From the NCBI RefSeq assembly GCF_020707215.1, contig NZ_JAJFET010000001.1, forward strand, positions 62,001 through 126,000: DNA of 64,000 nucleotides. Direction: 5' to 3'. The notes under the pieces are model-generated. The model had not been told where the DNA came from. It saw only the letters and a program-made list of their open reading frames with translations, and made no database searches. Positions 35,046-43,932 of this stretch are shown in pieces. The position numbers were made by a program, and so were the translations under genes. Numbering within the stretch: position 1 is the stretch's first letter; every line of letters starts with the position of its first letter. Source of the DNA: Sphingomonas sp. PL-96. GTDB lineage: Bacteria > Pseudomonadota > Alphaproteobacteria > Sphingomonadales > Sphingomonadaceae.

Positions 35046-36466
35046 GCCCGGTCTCCTGAAATGGGGTCGTGGAAGTCCACCCGGCCGACGGGCACGGGGG
35101 CGAGGAGGCGCTGGACTGCGCCCGCGAGGTGGCGGAGGGGCTCCGGCACCAGTTCGGTGTACCAGGCGGCGTTGGACGGGCCGATGCCATGTTCGGCGCT
35201 GAAGCTGCCGCCGTAATCCTCGACCACCGCGCGGAAGACGGTGGCCCGGGCGGCCTCGGCGACGGTCGCGTCGAAGGGGCCGGCGTCGGGCGGCCACACC
35301 AGGTTGAAGTGCAACCCGCCGTCGCCGACATGGCCGAAGTCGTGGAGGCGGAGCTGGGGGGCGACCGCTTTCACGCGGGCGGCGACGTCACGGCGGAAGC
35401 GCATGACGTCGCCGCGGCGGAGCGCGATGTCGCAGGCGACGACCTTGCCCGAGGCGCGCAGCCCCTCCGGCACCGCGTGGCGGATCGCCCAGAGCGCGTC
35501 GCCACGGTCGAGCACCGCATCGACCACGGTGCCGCGCTCCATCCAGGGGGCGAGGGTGTCGCCTAGGCGTTCCTCCAACCAATCCGCTTCGATCGCGGCG
35601 CCCGCGGAAAGCTCGATCAGCACGGCATAGGCCGGCAGCGTGCCGGCGAAGGGAGCGCGCAGCCGGGGAACGTGGGTGAGCGCGGCCGAGAGCGCAGGCG
35701 CGGAAATCCCCTCAAATGCGGTGAGCAGCGTGCCGAAGCTGGCTTCGAGCGCGAGCAGCAGCTCGACCGCGCTTTCGTCGGCGTCGAGGGCGAGCATGGC
35801 GGTGACGCGGGCGGCGGGAAGCGGCGAGAGCGCGAGGGTGGCGCGGGTGACGACGCCGAGCGAGCCGGAGCTGCCGACGAGCAGCTGCTTGAGGTCGATG
35901 CCGGTGTTGTTCTTCCACAACGGCGCGCCGAGCTGAAGCAGGCGCGGCTCGGCCTCGGAGGTGACGAGTTCGAGCGCGAGGAGGTTGCGGCGGACGTCGC
36001 CATAGCGCAGCAGCCGGGCGCCGCCGGTGTTCGCGGCGATCATGCCGCCGATCGACGGGTCGGCGCCAAGGTCGATCGGAAAGCTCAGCTGGTGCGGTGC
36101 GGCCGCGGCGTTGAGCGTGGAGAGGCGCACGCCGGCATCGACCTCGGCCGTGCGGTTGACCGGATCGATCGCGGGCGCGCGCGACAGGCGATCGAGGTTG
36201 AGGAGCAGCAGTTGTGCGTCCTCGCCCGGGATGGCGGCGGCGACGAGGCCGGTGCGCGCGCCCTGCGGCACCACCCGCACGCCCGCGGCATGGGCGGCGC
36301 GGAGCACGGCGGCGACTTCTCCGGCGGAGGACGGGCGCACGACGCCGAGCGGCCGGCCGGTGACGCCGCGGCCGTCGCTCGCATAGCCGGCAAGCTCGTT
36401 GGGATCGGTCAGCAGGTTCGCCGGGCCGACCGCGTCCGCCAGTGCCCCGGCCAGCGCCGGGTTCAT
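35042..36466 (-). CDS. FAD-linked oxidase, D-2-hydroxyglutarate dehydrogenase type
   Basis: A 474-residue flavoprotein of the FAD_binding_4/FAD-oxidase C family. The N-terminal PCMH domain shows VVRPSSAGEVAAVLRAAHAAGVRVVPQGARTGLV and PSIGGMIAANTGGARLLRYGDVRRNLLALE. The C-terminal domain ends with the HDFGHVGDGGLHFN signature and SAEHGIGPSNAAWY, whose His residues bind the 2-hydroxyacid and metal. Close families are D-2-hydroxyglutarate, D-lactate and glycolate oxidases. Since the upstream enzyme makes D-2-hydroxyglutarate, this one likely oxidises it to 2-oxoglutarate. It overlaps both neighbours by ATGA. Confidence 0.85.
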   Translation of the reverse strand: MNPALAGALADAVGPANLLTDPNELAGYASDGRGVTGRPLGVVRPSSAGEVAAVLRAAHAAGVRVVPQGARTGLVAAAIPGEDAQLLLLNLDRLSRAPAIDPVNRTAEVDAGVRLSTLNAAAAPHQLSFPIDLGADPSIGGMIAANTGGARLLRYGDVRRNLLALELVTSEAEPRLLQLGAPLWKNNTGIDLKQLLVGSSGSLGVVTRATLALSPLPAARVTAMLALDADESAVELLLALEASFGTLLTAFEGISAPALSAALTHVPRLRAPFAGTLPAYAVLIELSAGAAIEADWLEERLGDTLAPWMERGTVVDAVLDRGDALWAIRHAVPEGLRASGKVVACDIALRRGDVMRFRRDVAARVKAVAPQLRLHDFGHVGDGGLHFNLVWPPDAGPFDATVAEAARATVFRAVVEDYGGSFSAEHGIGPSNAAWYTELVPEPLRHLAGAVQRLLAPVPVGRVDFHDPISGDRA

Positions 36467-37482
36467 ACCGCGCGAGTCATGGCGAAGATGCCGGTCGCAT
36501 TGGCGCTGTCGAAGGCGAGGTCGAGGGTGCCGTCGTCTTTCGGGTGGCGAGTGATGAACTCGTAAAAGGAGCCGGGAACGCTGCGGCGGACTTCCTCGCC
36601 TTGCGCGTCGACGAAGCTGCGCTCGACCGGATCCGCGCGGAACGCGGTCTGGCGCACGCGGCCGCTGCCGGAGATTTCCACGCGCTCCTTGATCGGCCAG
36701 CCGCAGTCGCGAAGCCGGTCGGACAGCGCCTCGACATCGGTGACGCGGTCGGTCGCGTGGTTGAAGGCGTTGCCCTCGGTCGCGATCCACGCGGCCTCGC
36801 CCGACTGGGCGAGCAGCGTTTCATAGTCGGCGACGGCCGGTGCATCGTGCTGGCGGTCGAACGCGGCGGCGATGCGGGGAAGGGCGGCCTCCGCATCGGC
36901 ATAGGCGACGGCACCGTCGCGAGCGAAGCCGTCGAGCACCGCGGCATCGGCGGGGGTGAGCGGATCGCGAGAGCTGCCGAACACGCGCGCGGCAGCGCTG
37001 GCGAAGGTGGCGTCGAAGCGGTCGACGTGCAGCTCGCTCACGAAATACTGCGGGATCGCCTCCGGCAGGTCGCGGTGGCAATAGGCGTGGCCGGTCATCT
37101 TGAGCGCGGGCAGCGGGTAGAGGCTGGCGACGGCGTAGCCCAGGGGTTCGAGGATGCGGGCAAAGGCGTCCTGACCCGCAGGCAGTGCGCCGGTCGGCCC
37201 TTGCGGAAAGCGGATCGTGCGCAGCGCGCCATGGTCGAACAGGATGCGTTCGCCGGCCGCGCGGCGATCGGCGACATAGCGCGCGCCGCTCGGCACGCGG
37301 GCGAGCAGGTCGTCGAACAGCACGGCGGCAAGCGCCATCGCAAAGACCGCGCGCGGCACTCGGTCGCCGGTCACCTCGGCAAGCTCTGCGGGGACGACCA
37401 GCGTGTCGAATGCCTGTTCGGTACGGTTGCCCAGCATGCTGCGGACCAGCCGCGCCAGCACCGTGTCATTCTGAATGCGCAT
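36463..37482 (-). CDS. DUF1338 protein, 2-oxoadipate dioxygenase/decarboxylase (HglS-like)
   Basis: A 339-residue DUF1338/YdcJ family protein. The characterised member, HglS of Pseudomonas putida, converts 2-oxoadipate to D-2-hydroxyglutarate with Fe(II) and O2 in lysine breakdown. The expected metal and substrate residues can be matched by hand: His84 and Arg88 in FDHGALRTIRF, His242 in EGNAFNHATDRV, and Glu308 in GSFYEFITRH. The protein is shorter than HglS, as in many alphaproteobacteria. The ATG at 37482 is used; a TTG codon sits just before it. It is the first gene of the operon and is divergent from a LysR regulator gene 78 bases away. Confidence 0.85.
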   Translation of the reverse strand: MRIQNDTVLARLVRSMLGNRTEQAFDTLVVPAELAEVTGDRVPRAVFAMALAAVLFDDLLARVPSGARYVADRRAAGERILFDHGALRTIRFPQGPTGALPAGQDAFARILEPLGYAVASLYPLPALKMTGHAYCHRDLPEAIPQYFVSELHVDRFDATFASAAARVFGSSRDPLTPADAAVLDGFARDGAVAYADAEAALPRIAAAFDRQHDAPAVADYETLLAQSGEAAWIATEGNAFNHATDRVTDVEALSDRLRDCGWPIKERVEISGSGRVRQTAFRADPVERSFVDAQGEEVRRSVPGSFYEFITRHPKDDGTLDLAFDSANATGIFAMTRAV

Positions 37483-37560
37483 CAACGTCCCTCGCTTCGA
37501 ACCGGCAGGCGAATCTAGGCGGGCGGCGTGCTAGCGCAACCGCAAAGGAGTCATGTGCTG

Positions 37561-38475
37561 ATGCCAGACGGGAATGAAGGCGGGCGCCGGCTGCTGCCGC
37601 CCATGGCCGCGCTCAACAGCTTTGCGGCGGCAGCCCGGCTTGGCGGCTTTTCCCGCGCCGGCAAGGCGGTGGGGCTGACGCAGAGCGCGGTCAGCCGCCA
37701 GATCGCGCTGCTGGAGGATTGGGTGCAGGCGCCGTTGTTCGACCGGGTGGGCCGGCGGGTGACGCTGAACGCGCAAGGGCGTGCCTATGCGGCCGAAGTC
37801 GCGCCGGCGCTCGACCGCATCCGCCGGGCGACGGCGCGAGTCGCGGGCGGGCGGCCGACCAACACGCTCGACATCGCGACGCTGCCGAGCTTCGGCATGC
37901 GCTGGCTGGCGCCGCGGTTGCCGCGACTGACCGCGCGCCATCCGGAGCTGGTGGTGAACCTGGCCGCGCGCACCGATCCACTGGGGATGGCAGACGAGCG
38001 GTTCGATGCGGCGATCGACTTCGGCCGGCCGGAGTGGCCGGGCATGGCGCACGACCTGCTGTTCCGGGAGGCGGCCATTCCCGTGTGTGCACCCGCCTGG
38101 CTGGCACAGAACCCGATCCGTGCGCCGGAGGATTTCCTGGGCAGGCCGCTGCTGTTCCAGAGCTCGCGCCGGGGCGCCTGGGACCAGTGGCTGCGGGTAG
38201 CAGGCGTCGAGGCGCCGCCGGTGCCGGCGGGGCCCAGCTTCGAGCACTTCCTGATGCTGGCGCAGGCGGCGGCGGCAGGCGCGGGGGCGGCGTTGGTGCC
38301 GAGCTTCCTGATCGGTCCGGAGCTGGAAAGCGGCAGCCTGGTGTCTCCGCTCGAAATCCCGCTCACCAGCGACGACGCCTATTATCTGGTGCGCGCGCAA
38401 GGGGCGGAGAGCCCTGCGCTGGCGCGTTTCCGGGAGTGGATCGTGGAGGAAGCGCGAGGGGGCGGCGCGCCGTGA
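37561..38475 (+). CDS. LysR-family regulator (GcvA-like)
   Basis: A transcriptional regulator of 304 residues. The N-terminal winged HTH is LPPMAALNSFAAAARLGGFSRAGKAVGLTQSAVSRQIALLEDWVQAPLFDR, which is the GcvA-type pattern, followed by a substrate-binding domain (TLDIATLPSFGMRWLAPRLPRL...). AAGGAG lies ten bases upstream of ATG 37561, making that start preferable to a GTG at 37528. It is divergent from the HglS-FAD-aldehyde dehydrogenase operon, which it most likely controls with an intermediate of that pathway as inducer. It is followed after six bases by the convergent acyltransferase gene end. Confidence 0.9.
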   Translation: MPDGNEGGRRLLPPMAALNSFAAAARLGGFSRAGKAVGLTQSAVSRQIALLEDWVQAPLFDRVGRRVTLNAQGRAYAAEVAPALDRIRRATARVAGGRPTNTLDIATLPSFGMRWLAPRLPRLTARHPELVVNLAARTDPLGMADERFDAAIDFGRPEWPGMAHDLLFREAAIPVCAPAWLAQNPIRAPEDFLGRPLLFQSSRRGAWDQWLRVAGVEAPPVPAGPSFEHFLMLAQAAAAGAGAALVPSFLIGPELESGSLVSPLEIPLTSDDAYYLVRAQGAESPALARFREWIVEEARGGGAP

Positions 38476-38481
38476 CGGGCG

Positions 38482-39726
38482 CTATGCTCCCTGTGCGCCC
38501 TGGGGCACGGCGAGCGTGGCTGGCGTGCTCAGGATCGGGGCTTGCGGGGAGACGAGCGGGCGAGTGGGGCGTCCAGCCCACGGCCACCGGGGCGTGATGC
38601 GCTGATCGAGCAGGTCGAGCCTGGGTTTGAGCCAGGCGCGAGCCAGCGGTTCGATGCGCATGGCGACGATCCAGGAGAGGGCGGCCACTGCCAGCACCGA
38701 AACCAGCAGCGCGAGCGCAGGCGGCACGCCGGCCGCAAGCTGCCAGGTGCTGAGCGGAACGCCGAACGGAAGGTGGAGGAGGTAGACCGGATAGGTCATC
38801 AGCCCAAGCGCCCGCACCGCCGCCGCGCGTGGCCCGAGCAGTGCGTGCGCGGCGGCATTCCATCGGAGCGAAGCGGCGATGCATGCGAGCGCGACGGCAA
38901 ACGTCAGCAGGGCGGGCGTGGCGCTCATCGGCACGCTTGCCCAGGCCGCGGCGTGGCGGGCTTCGTTGCGGATCTGCACCAGGCAGGCGCCGACGAACAG
39001 CGCGAGTGCGAGGAGGCGGCGGGAACTCGCACCCTTTTCGCGCAGGATCCAGACCAGCACGCCGACCGCAAAGAAGCAGCCGTGCTGGAGCAGCAGCTGC
39101 TTGGGCAGGCGATGGATGGCGAGGCGCGTAACGACCTCTCCGGCCGCGCCGGAAGGCGCCATGAGCACTGCAGCCCAGAGCGCGAGCGACAGGCCGCCGA
39201 GCACGAGCACGACGCGTTCGAGCCGGTCGAACCGGTTGCGGCACAGGACCAGGAAGATCAGCGCGTAGAACAGGATCTCGATCGGCAGTGTCCAATAGCT
39301 CCCCGCCACCCAGGGGCCGGTCGGAAAGACGACCAGCGACAGGAGGTAGCGCTGCACCGTCTCGCCAAGCGGCATGCCGGCGAGCAGGAGGGCAAACAGC
39401 GAGAGGGTCGCGCAGATCCAGATGCCGGGAACGAGCCGGAGGATGCGGCTGCGCACAAAGGCCGAGGGGCTGCGGCCGTTGGCGGTGTAGGCGATCACGA
39501 AGCCGCTGATCACAAAGAAGATCTGCACACCGACCCAGCCCGTGTCGACATAGGGCGTCCAGCCCATATAGGCCAGGAACGGCGCCGCGGCCGCCGTGCC
39601 CCGCTGGTGGGGATCGGCCCATTGCAGATAGGTCAGGTGGTAGACCGTGACGAGCAGCGCGGCCGCGAGCCGCAGCAGATCGAGGCCGACGCCCTGCGTC
39701 GGCGTAGCCCGTCCAGGCGTGCGCAT
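38482..39726 (-). CDS. Acyltransferase 3 family membrane protein (EPS modification)
   Basis: A polytopic membrane acyltransferase of 414 residues with about ten helices. The N-terminal motifs of the OafA/acyltransferase 3 family are present: LDLLRLAAALLVTVYHLTY (catalytic His), VGVQIFFVISGFVIAYTA, RSRILRLVPGIWICA and GSYWTLPIEILFYA. Such enzymes add acetyl or other acyl groups to sugars of exopolysaccharide or O-antigen. Its start overlaps the stop of the Wza-type gene (TGATG), tying it to the polysaccharide locus. Confidence 0.88.
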   Translation of the reverse strand: MRTPGRATPTQGVGLDLLRLAAALLVTVYHLTYLQWADPHQRGTAAAAPFLAYMGWTPYVDTGWVGVQIFFVISGFVIAYTANGRSPSAFVRSRILRLVPGIWICATLSLFALLLAGMPLGETVQRYLLSLVVFPTGPWVAGSYWTLPIEILFYALIFLVLCRNRFDRLERVVLVLGGLSLALWAAVLMAPSGAAGEVVTRLAIHRLPKQLLLQHGCFFAVGVLVWILREKGASSRRLLALALFVGACLVQIRNEARHAAAWASVPMSATPALLTFAVALACIAASLRWNAAAHALLGPRAAAVRALGLMTYPVYLLHLPFGVPLSTWQLAAGVPPALALLVSVLAVAALSWIVAMRIEPLARAWLKPRLDLLDQRITPRWPWAGRPTRPLVSPQAPILSTPATLAVPQGAQGA

Positions 39727-40292
39727 CAGAAGATCTTCTCGCGGATCCGGATGGTGTCGCCCGGCTGGATGCGGGTCGCCGCGGTAACCTCGACCTTGGT
39801 CTCCTCGGTCTCGCCCGCACGCGTGATCATGACCTTGCGCTGGTTGGCGCGGTAGGTGAAGCCCTGGGCGGTCGCGACTGCGCTGTAGAGGGTGAGGCCG
39901 GGGGTATAGGGGTACATCCCCGGCTTGGTGACCTCTCCCAGGATATAGAAGGGGCGAAACGCGATCACTTCGGCCGAGACCTTGGGATCGTTGAGCAGGC
40001 CGTTGCCGAGCCGGTGTTCGAGGTCGGCGCGCAGCTGCGGCACGGTCTTGCCGCTGGCCGGATAGTCGCCGATCAGCGGGAAGGAGATGATGCCGAGTTC
40101 GGAGACCTGATACTCGCCGGTCATTCCCTCTTCGTCATAGACCGAGATGCGCAGCTTGTCCCCGGAACCCAGCCGATAATCGGGGGTAACGGCGGAGCTT
40201 GCGCCAGCGGGCGCAGCAAGCTGCGCAGCACCAGGGCTGGCAGCGAGAAGGAGTGCGATTGCCAGTCCGGCCCACCTCGTGCGCATGCCCAT
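39726..40292 (-). CDS. Polysaccharide export protein (Wza/GumB/GelD type)
   Basis: An outer-membrane export protein of 188 residues. A cleavable signal peptide (GLAIALLLAASPGAAQ) is followed by the Poly_export domain, YRLGSGDKLRISVYDEEGMTGEYQVSELGIISFPLIG, and a SLBB-like domain, AFRPFYILGEVTKPGMYPYTPGLTLYSAVATAQGFTYRANQRKVMITR. It is short compared with E. coli Wza, like GumB and the sphingan proteins. No lipobox Cys is seen, so it may be non-lipidated. ATG 40292 or 40286 (MRTRWAG) may be used. It forms an operon with the acyltransferase. Confidence 0.9.
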   Translation of the reverse strand: MGMRTRWAGLAIALLLAASPGAAQLAAPAGASSAVTPDYRLGSGDKLRISVYDEEGMTGEYQVSELGIISFPLIGDYPASGKTVPQLRADLEHRLGNGLLNDPKVSAEVIAFRPFYILGEVTKPGMYPYTPGLTLYSAVATAQGFTYRANQRKVMITRAGETEETKVEVTAATRIQPGDTIRIREKIF

Positions 40293-40357
40293 ATTCCCGT
40301 GCGTTGATGGCTCAGCCGATCATGGCGCCGCAGCGGGTGGGCGTCACGTCGGCGTGA

Positions 40358-40384
40358 TTACCGATGCCCCCGCATCATCGGTAA
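40358..40384. promoter_or_regulatory. Inverted repeat TTACCGATG-N9-CATCGGTAA upstream of the export operon
   Basis: Perfect nine-base arms (40358-40366 and 40376-40384) span the end of the GT2 gene, 66 bases before the Wza-type start. The left side GATTACCGATGC (40356-40367) recurs at 42942-42953 before two more EPS genes. It may be an operator shared by the locus, or a terminator of the GT2 transcript. Confidence 0.5.
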
Positions 40385-41580
40385 GCCCCGGCGGACGTGC
40401 GAAGCGGGACGGCGATCGGGGGCGCCGGCGCGATGGCCAGGTCGACGGGCGGGCGCGCGGCGGGCGTGCTCCAGGTCTGGTAGGTCCGGCCGCGCCACGC
40501 ATCGACCATGCCGAGTCCGGTCGCCCAGAATTGCCGCAGCGCCTCCCGCGCCGTGCGGACCGGGGCGAGCGGCAGGCGGGCAGCCAGGATGCATGCTGCT
40601 CCAACGATGGCGACCAGCGGGAGCCCGAGTGCCAGTCCCAGGTATGCGATGGCGGCAAGGCCGGCAAACAGCAGCGAGGCGAGCGCGAGCCAGATGCCGT
40701 ACCAGCGGATCAGCTTGTGTGAGGCGTATTTGGCGATGTCCAGCCAGGACATGGACAGGAGCTGCCCGCGCAGGTGGCGGTGGGTGCGATAGGCGCGGCA
40801 GGCGATGCGGCGGCGGCGGCGGAACTCGTCCGCGCCTTCCAAAACGGCGGTTTCATAGGCGTGGACGTCGGGCGCGCTCACCAGCCGCAGGCCGCGCAGC
40901 ACGACCGTCATCGACACGATGAAGTCGTCGAGCAGGTCGGCGGGCACGTCGGGATAGAGGAGGCGTCGGGTGGCGAAGATCGAGCCGTCGGCGCCTATGG
41001 TCGAGCCGCTGGCGGATTCGCGTGCCTTGATCCGCTCCTCCAGCCGCCAATAGGCCGAGGAGGTGACGGTCGCCTCGCTCGCATCCGGGTTGGTGTAGTG
41101 GAGTGTGCCGCAGATGCCGCCGACCTCCGGGTCGGAGAAATAGGCCAGCAGCCGGGGCACGCAGCGCGGCTCCAGCAGGACGTTGGCATCGGTAAAGATC
41201 AGGATGTCGGTGTCCGAGGCGGCGACGAGGCGGCGCATGCCCGTCGCCTTGCCCACGCGTTCGCCCACGGTATCCACCTCCACCAGATCGGACGCGGCGC
41301 GCAGCAACGCCAGCGTGTCGTCGCTGCTCTGGTCGACGAAGCAGCGAAAGCGCATCGTCGGCCAGACGTCCCGGATCGCGCGCAGGTTGGCGAGCTTCGC
41401 CGGGATCGAGGCGGCTTCGTTATAGGCGCAGAACAGCAGCGTAGCGGTGGGCGCACGCCGCGCGCGCAGCCGGAGTGGTCGGCGCGGCGCGAGGCCGAGC
41501 GCGAGCGGATAGAGGGTGTAGGGGAACAGGAACAGCATGCCGGTCACGGCTGCCGCGGCCAGCAGCGCCAGCGGGATCAT
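40375..41580 (-). CDS. Glycosyltransferase family 2, membrane-associated
   Basis: A 401-residue GT-A enzyme. An N-terminal membrane helix (IPLALLAAAAVTGMLFLFPYTLYPLALGL) precedes the catalytic domain with LLFCAYNEAASIPAKL, CFVDQSSDDT, the metal-binding-type FTDANVL, GADGSIFATRRLL and DDFIVSMTVVLRG. Two helices follow (WYGIWLALASLLFAGLAAIAYLGLALGLPLVAIVGAACI). It resembles processive or membrane-anchored GT2 proteins of EPS loci; the donor sugar is unknown. Its start overlaps the stop of the upstream GT by four bases. Confidence 0.88.
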   Translation of the reverse strand: MIPLALLAAAAVTGMLFLFPYTLYPLALGLAPRRPLRLRARRAPTATLLFCAYNEAASIPAKLANLRAIRDVWPTMRFRCFVDQSSDDTLALLRAASDLVEVDTVGERVGKATGMRRLVAASDTDILIFTDANVLLEPRCVPRLLAYFSDPEVGGICGTLHYTNPDASEATVTSSAYWRLEERIKARESASGSTIGADGSIFATRRLLYPDVPADLLDDFIVSMTVVLRGLRLVSAPDVHAYETAVLEGADEFRRRRRIACRAYRTHRHLRGQLLSMSWLDIAKYASHKLIRWYGIWLALASLLFAGLAAIAYLGLALGLPLVAIVGAACILAARLPLAPVRTAREALRQFWATGLGMVDAWRGRTYQTWSTPAARPPVDLAIAPAPPIAVPLRTSAGAYR

Positions 41581-42872
41581 GCCAGCCCCCCGCCCAGCAC
41601 CGGAGCCTCCAGCCGAGTCGCCGCCATCGACGCTGCTGCCGGCATCGCCATTCGCTGCCGCCGGTGCTCGTGGAATGCCTCGACGATGTCGGCGCCGCGG
41701 GTGCGCCAGTCGAAGCGGCCGTCGCAGGCGGCAAAGGCGTTTTCCTGCAGGCGGTTGAGCCGATCGACGTCGTGGACCAGCCGTATGCAGGTCTGCGTCA
41801 GGGAGGCGAGGTCCGGCGCCTCCACGAAGTCGATGCCGGGACGGAGCGGCAAGCCGTCGATCGCGCCGGCGATCCCCGCCATCGGCAGGCGCGAGAAGAT
41901 GTAGCTGGTCAGCCGCACCTTGACCCCGCGCCCGACCGTGTCTGGCACTACGCCCAGCCGCGCGCCCTGCAGATGCGCGTCGAGATCCTCGACAAAGCCG
42001 GAGAAGTGGATCGAGGGGTGCCGCCGCGTGAGGGCCGCGCGGAACTCCGGATCGATGTTGCCGACCACGTCCATTTCGATGCCGGCTTCCGCCATCGGCC
42101 CTGCGCAGGCATCGAGCCAGTCGCGTAGGATGTTGCGCTTGTGGATCGGGCCGCGCCCGCCCAGCAGCGCGATGCGCAACGGAGTGTCCGCGGTGATGCG
42201 CCGCACCGGACGCCGCGTGCCGTCGTAGCCGGGCAGGGTCGTGATATAGCGTCGTGCGCCGACATTGGCCTCGAACAGGCTGCGCTCGTGCGGGTTGATC
42301 AGGCTGACGATATCGGCGCAGCGCACGACATCGTCTTCCCAGCGGCCGACCTTCCAGCCATCGAGCCGCATCGCGACCGTCCGAAGCGGATTGCCACCGG
42401 CATAGCTTGCGTATTTCTCGGTCCGGGTGGTGCGCTCATGCTCGTGCGAGAGGTAGAGGAGGCAGGCGTCCGGATGGGCGTCGCGCCAGGCAGCGAGCTG
42501 CGGCAGCGCGTGAACGGAGGCGATGTGGTCCAGCACCACCGCGTCGAACGGCTCGCGCAGCAGCTCGGCCAGCGCCTGGTGATAGGCAGGGGTCGCGTTG
42601 CGCCACATGATGTTGGGCATGCCGGTGAACAGCGACAGCGCCTGCGGCCGGCGCGACTGGGGCACCAGCCGCCAGCGTACGCCGTTCTCCTCGAGAATGC
42701 CCACCGGCCTTTCGCCGTTGGTGGTGGCGAGCACGGTCAGGTCGCAGGCGTGGCTGAGCGATTCCAGGACGCCGCGGGAATAGGCGATCTCTCCCCCGAA
42801 CACCGGGCGATAGGGGTAGACGCGCGTCACATAGAGGACGCGCATCGACGACAGCCTGAACCCGCCCCGCAT
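41577..42872 (-). CDS. Glycosyltransferase family 4-like (GT-B)
   Basis: A cytoplasmic GT-B glycosyltransferase of 431 residues. The N-terminal fold has MRVLYVTRVYPYRPVFGGEIAYSRGVLESLS, and SHEHERTTRTEKY lies mid-domain. The C-terminal nucleotide-sugar half includes RIALLGGRGPIHKRNIL, VGNIDPEF, HFSGFVEDLDAHLQGARLGVVPDTVGRGVKVRLTSYIFSRLPM, matching the glycosyl transferase group 1 pattern. The start at 42872 has GAGGAG eight bases upstream; an internal ATG at 42845 would give a typical N-terminus but a weaker site. It is the first gene of a two-GT operon, divergent from the GH26-like gene. Confidence 0.88.
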   Translation of the reverse strand: MRGGFRLSSMRVLYVTRVYPYRPVFGGEIAYSRGVLESLSHACDLTVLATTNGERPVGILEENGVRWRLVPQSRRPQALSLFTGMPNIMWRNATPAYHQALAELLREPFDAVVLDHIASVHALPQLAAWRDAHPDACLLYLSHEHERTTRTEKYASYAGGNPLRTVAMRLDGWKVGRWEDDVVRCADIVSLINPHERSLFEANVGARRYITTLPGYDGTRRPVRRITADTPLRIALLGGRGPIHKRNILRDWLDACAGPMAEAGIEMDVVGNIDPEFRAALTRRHPSIHFSGFVEDLDAHLQGARLGVVPDTVGRGVKVRLTSYIFSRLPMAGIAGAIDGLPLRPGIDFVEAPDLASLTQTCIRLVHDVDRLNRLQENAFAACDGRFDWRTRGADIVEAFHEHRRQRMAMPAAASMAATRLEAPVLGGGLA

Positions 42873-42936
42873 CCCACCGCTCCTCAAACCCCTTGTCTGC
42901 AGCCACCATGGCGGAGCGCCGGAACGCCTCCTAGTC

Positions 42937-42960
42937 GGCCCGATTACCGATGCGCGGGCC
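42937..42960. promoter_or_regulatory. GATTACCGATGC motif within GGCCCG/CGGGCC arms
   Basis: GATTACCGATGC (42942-42953) lies between GGCCCG (42937-42942) and CGGGCC (42955-42960), in the divergent region of the GT-B and GH26-like genes. The 12-base core is identical to the one at 40356-40367. A shared regulator of the EPS operons is inferred. Confidence 0.45.
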
Positions 42961-43002
42961 CGCAGGCTTGGCCATGGTGCCAAAAACCGACGGGAGACGA
43001 GG

Positions 43003-43932
43003 ATGTCGCTGGGGAAGATCGGCGTCGCGCTTGCGATACTTGTTGCCACCGCCGGCGTCGCGCTGCGCGTGCCGCCGGGGGAGGGCGAAACCGCGCTGGT
43101 GGTGCATGTCGGCAATGACCCCGCGGAACTGCGGCAGTTCGAGCACTGGCTGGGCTGCCCGGTGGACGGGGTGGCGGTCCATACCGGGCAGGCCGACTGG
43201 GCCGACTGGTCGGGGTCGGTCGGGTTCCAGCTGAACCGCTGGCGGGGCACGCAGCGGCGGCTCTACTGGACGATCCCGCTGATCCCGCTGGGGGCCTCGC
43301 TGGCGGAGGCGGGCCGGGGCCGGTACGCCCCCCGCTATGTGCGAGCGGCGCGCGAGATCCTGGCCGGCACGCCAGGGGACGCGACCATCCCGATCCGGAC
43401 CGGATGGGAGTTCAACGCCGACTTCTTCCCCTGGGCGTCGCGGGGGCGCGAGCGCGAATATATCGCCGCCTTTCGCGGGTTCGTCGCCGCGTTCCGCTCG
43501 GTGTCGCCGCGTTTCCGCTTCGAATGGGTGCCCAACATCGGCGGGGAAGAGGATCCGGCGCATTCCTATCCCGGCGATGATGTCGTCGACGTGATCGGGA
43601 TCGACGCCTATTACGACACGCGCTGGCTGCCGCAGGATGCGCGGCTGGCGTGGGTGTACAACCTCGAGCGGCCCTATGGCTTCCGCTGGCTCGAGACGTT
43701 CGCGGCGGCGCATGACAAGCCGACCGCCTATGCCGAATGGGGGGTGATGGCACCCGGGGCCGGACCCTATGTCGCAGAGGTAGCCGCCTGGTTCGACCAC
43801 ACCCGGCCGCTCTATCAAGGCTATTGGAATTCGGACTCGACGTTTCAGGGCAAGCTGAGCGGCAGTGCGCTCAAGCCCGCGGGGGCGGCGTATCGCAGCG
43901 CCTTTGCCTCATGCCGCAAGGCCGAAGCCTAG
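43003..43932 (+). CDS. GH26-like glycoside hydrolase, exported
   Basis: A 309-residue exported protein (signal KIGVALAILVATAGVALRV) with a TIM-barrel glycosidase related to GH26 beta-mannanases. The two catalytic Glu candidates are seen in PIRTGWEFNADFFPW (acid/base) and PTAYAEWGVMAP (nucleophile), with VIGIDAYYD between them. In EPS loci such enzymes may trim or release the polymer, so the native EPS is a likely substrate; this is inference. GACGGGAGACGAGG precedes the ATG. The 3' end overlaps the convergent phosphopantetheinyl transferase gene by 24 bases. Confidence 0.82.
   Translation: MSLGKIGVALAILVATAGVALRVPPGEGETALVVHVGNDPAELRQFEHWLGCPVDGVAVHTGQADWADWSGSVGFQLNRWRGTQRRLYWTIPLIPLGASLAEAGRGRYAPRYVRAAREILAGTPGDATIPIRTGWEFNADFFPWASRGREREYIAAFRGFVAAFRSVSPRFRFEWVPNIGGEEDPAHSYPGDDVVDVIGIDAYYDTRWLPQDARLAWVYNLERPYGFRWLETFAAAHDKPTAYAEWGVMAPGAGPYVAEVAAWFDHTRPLYQGYWNSDSTFQGKLSGSALKPAGAAYRSAFASCRKAEA

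Noticed and set aside
40293..40374. Riboswitch before the export operon
   Set aside because: The conserved element is a simple inverted repeat with no recognisable aptamer core.
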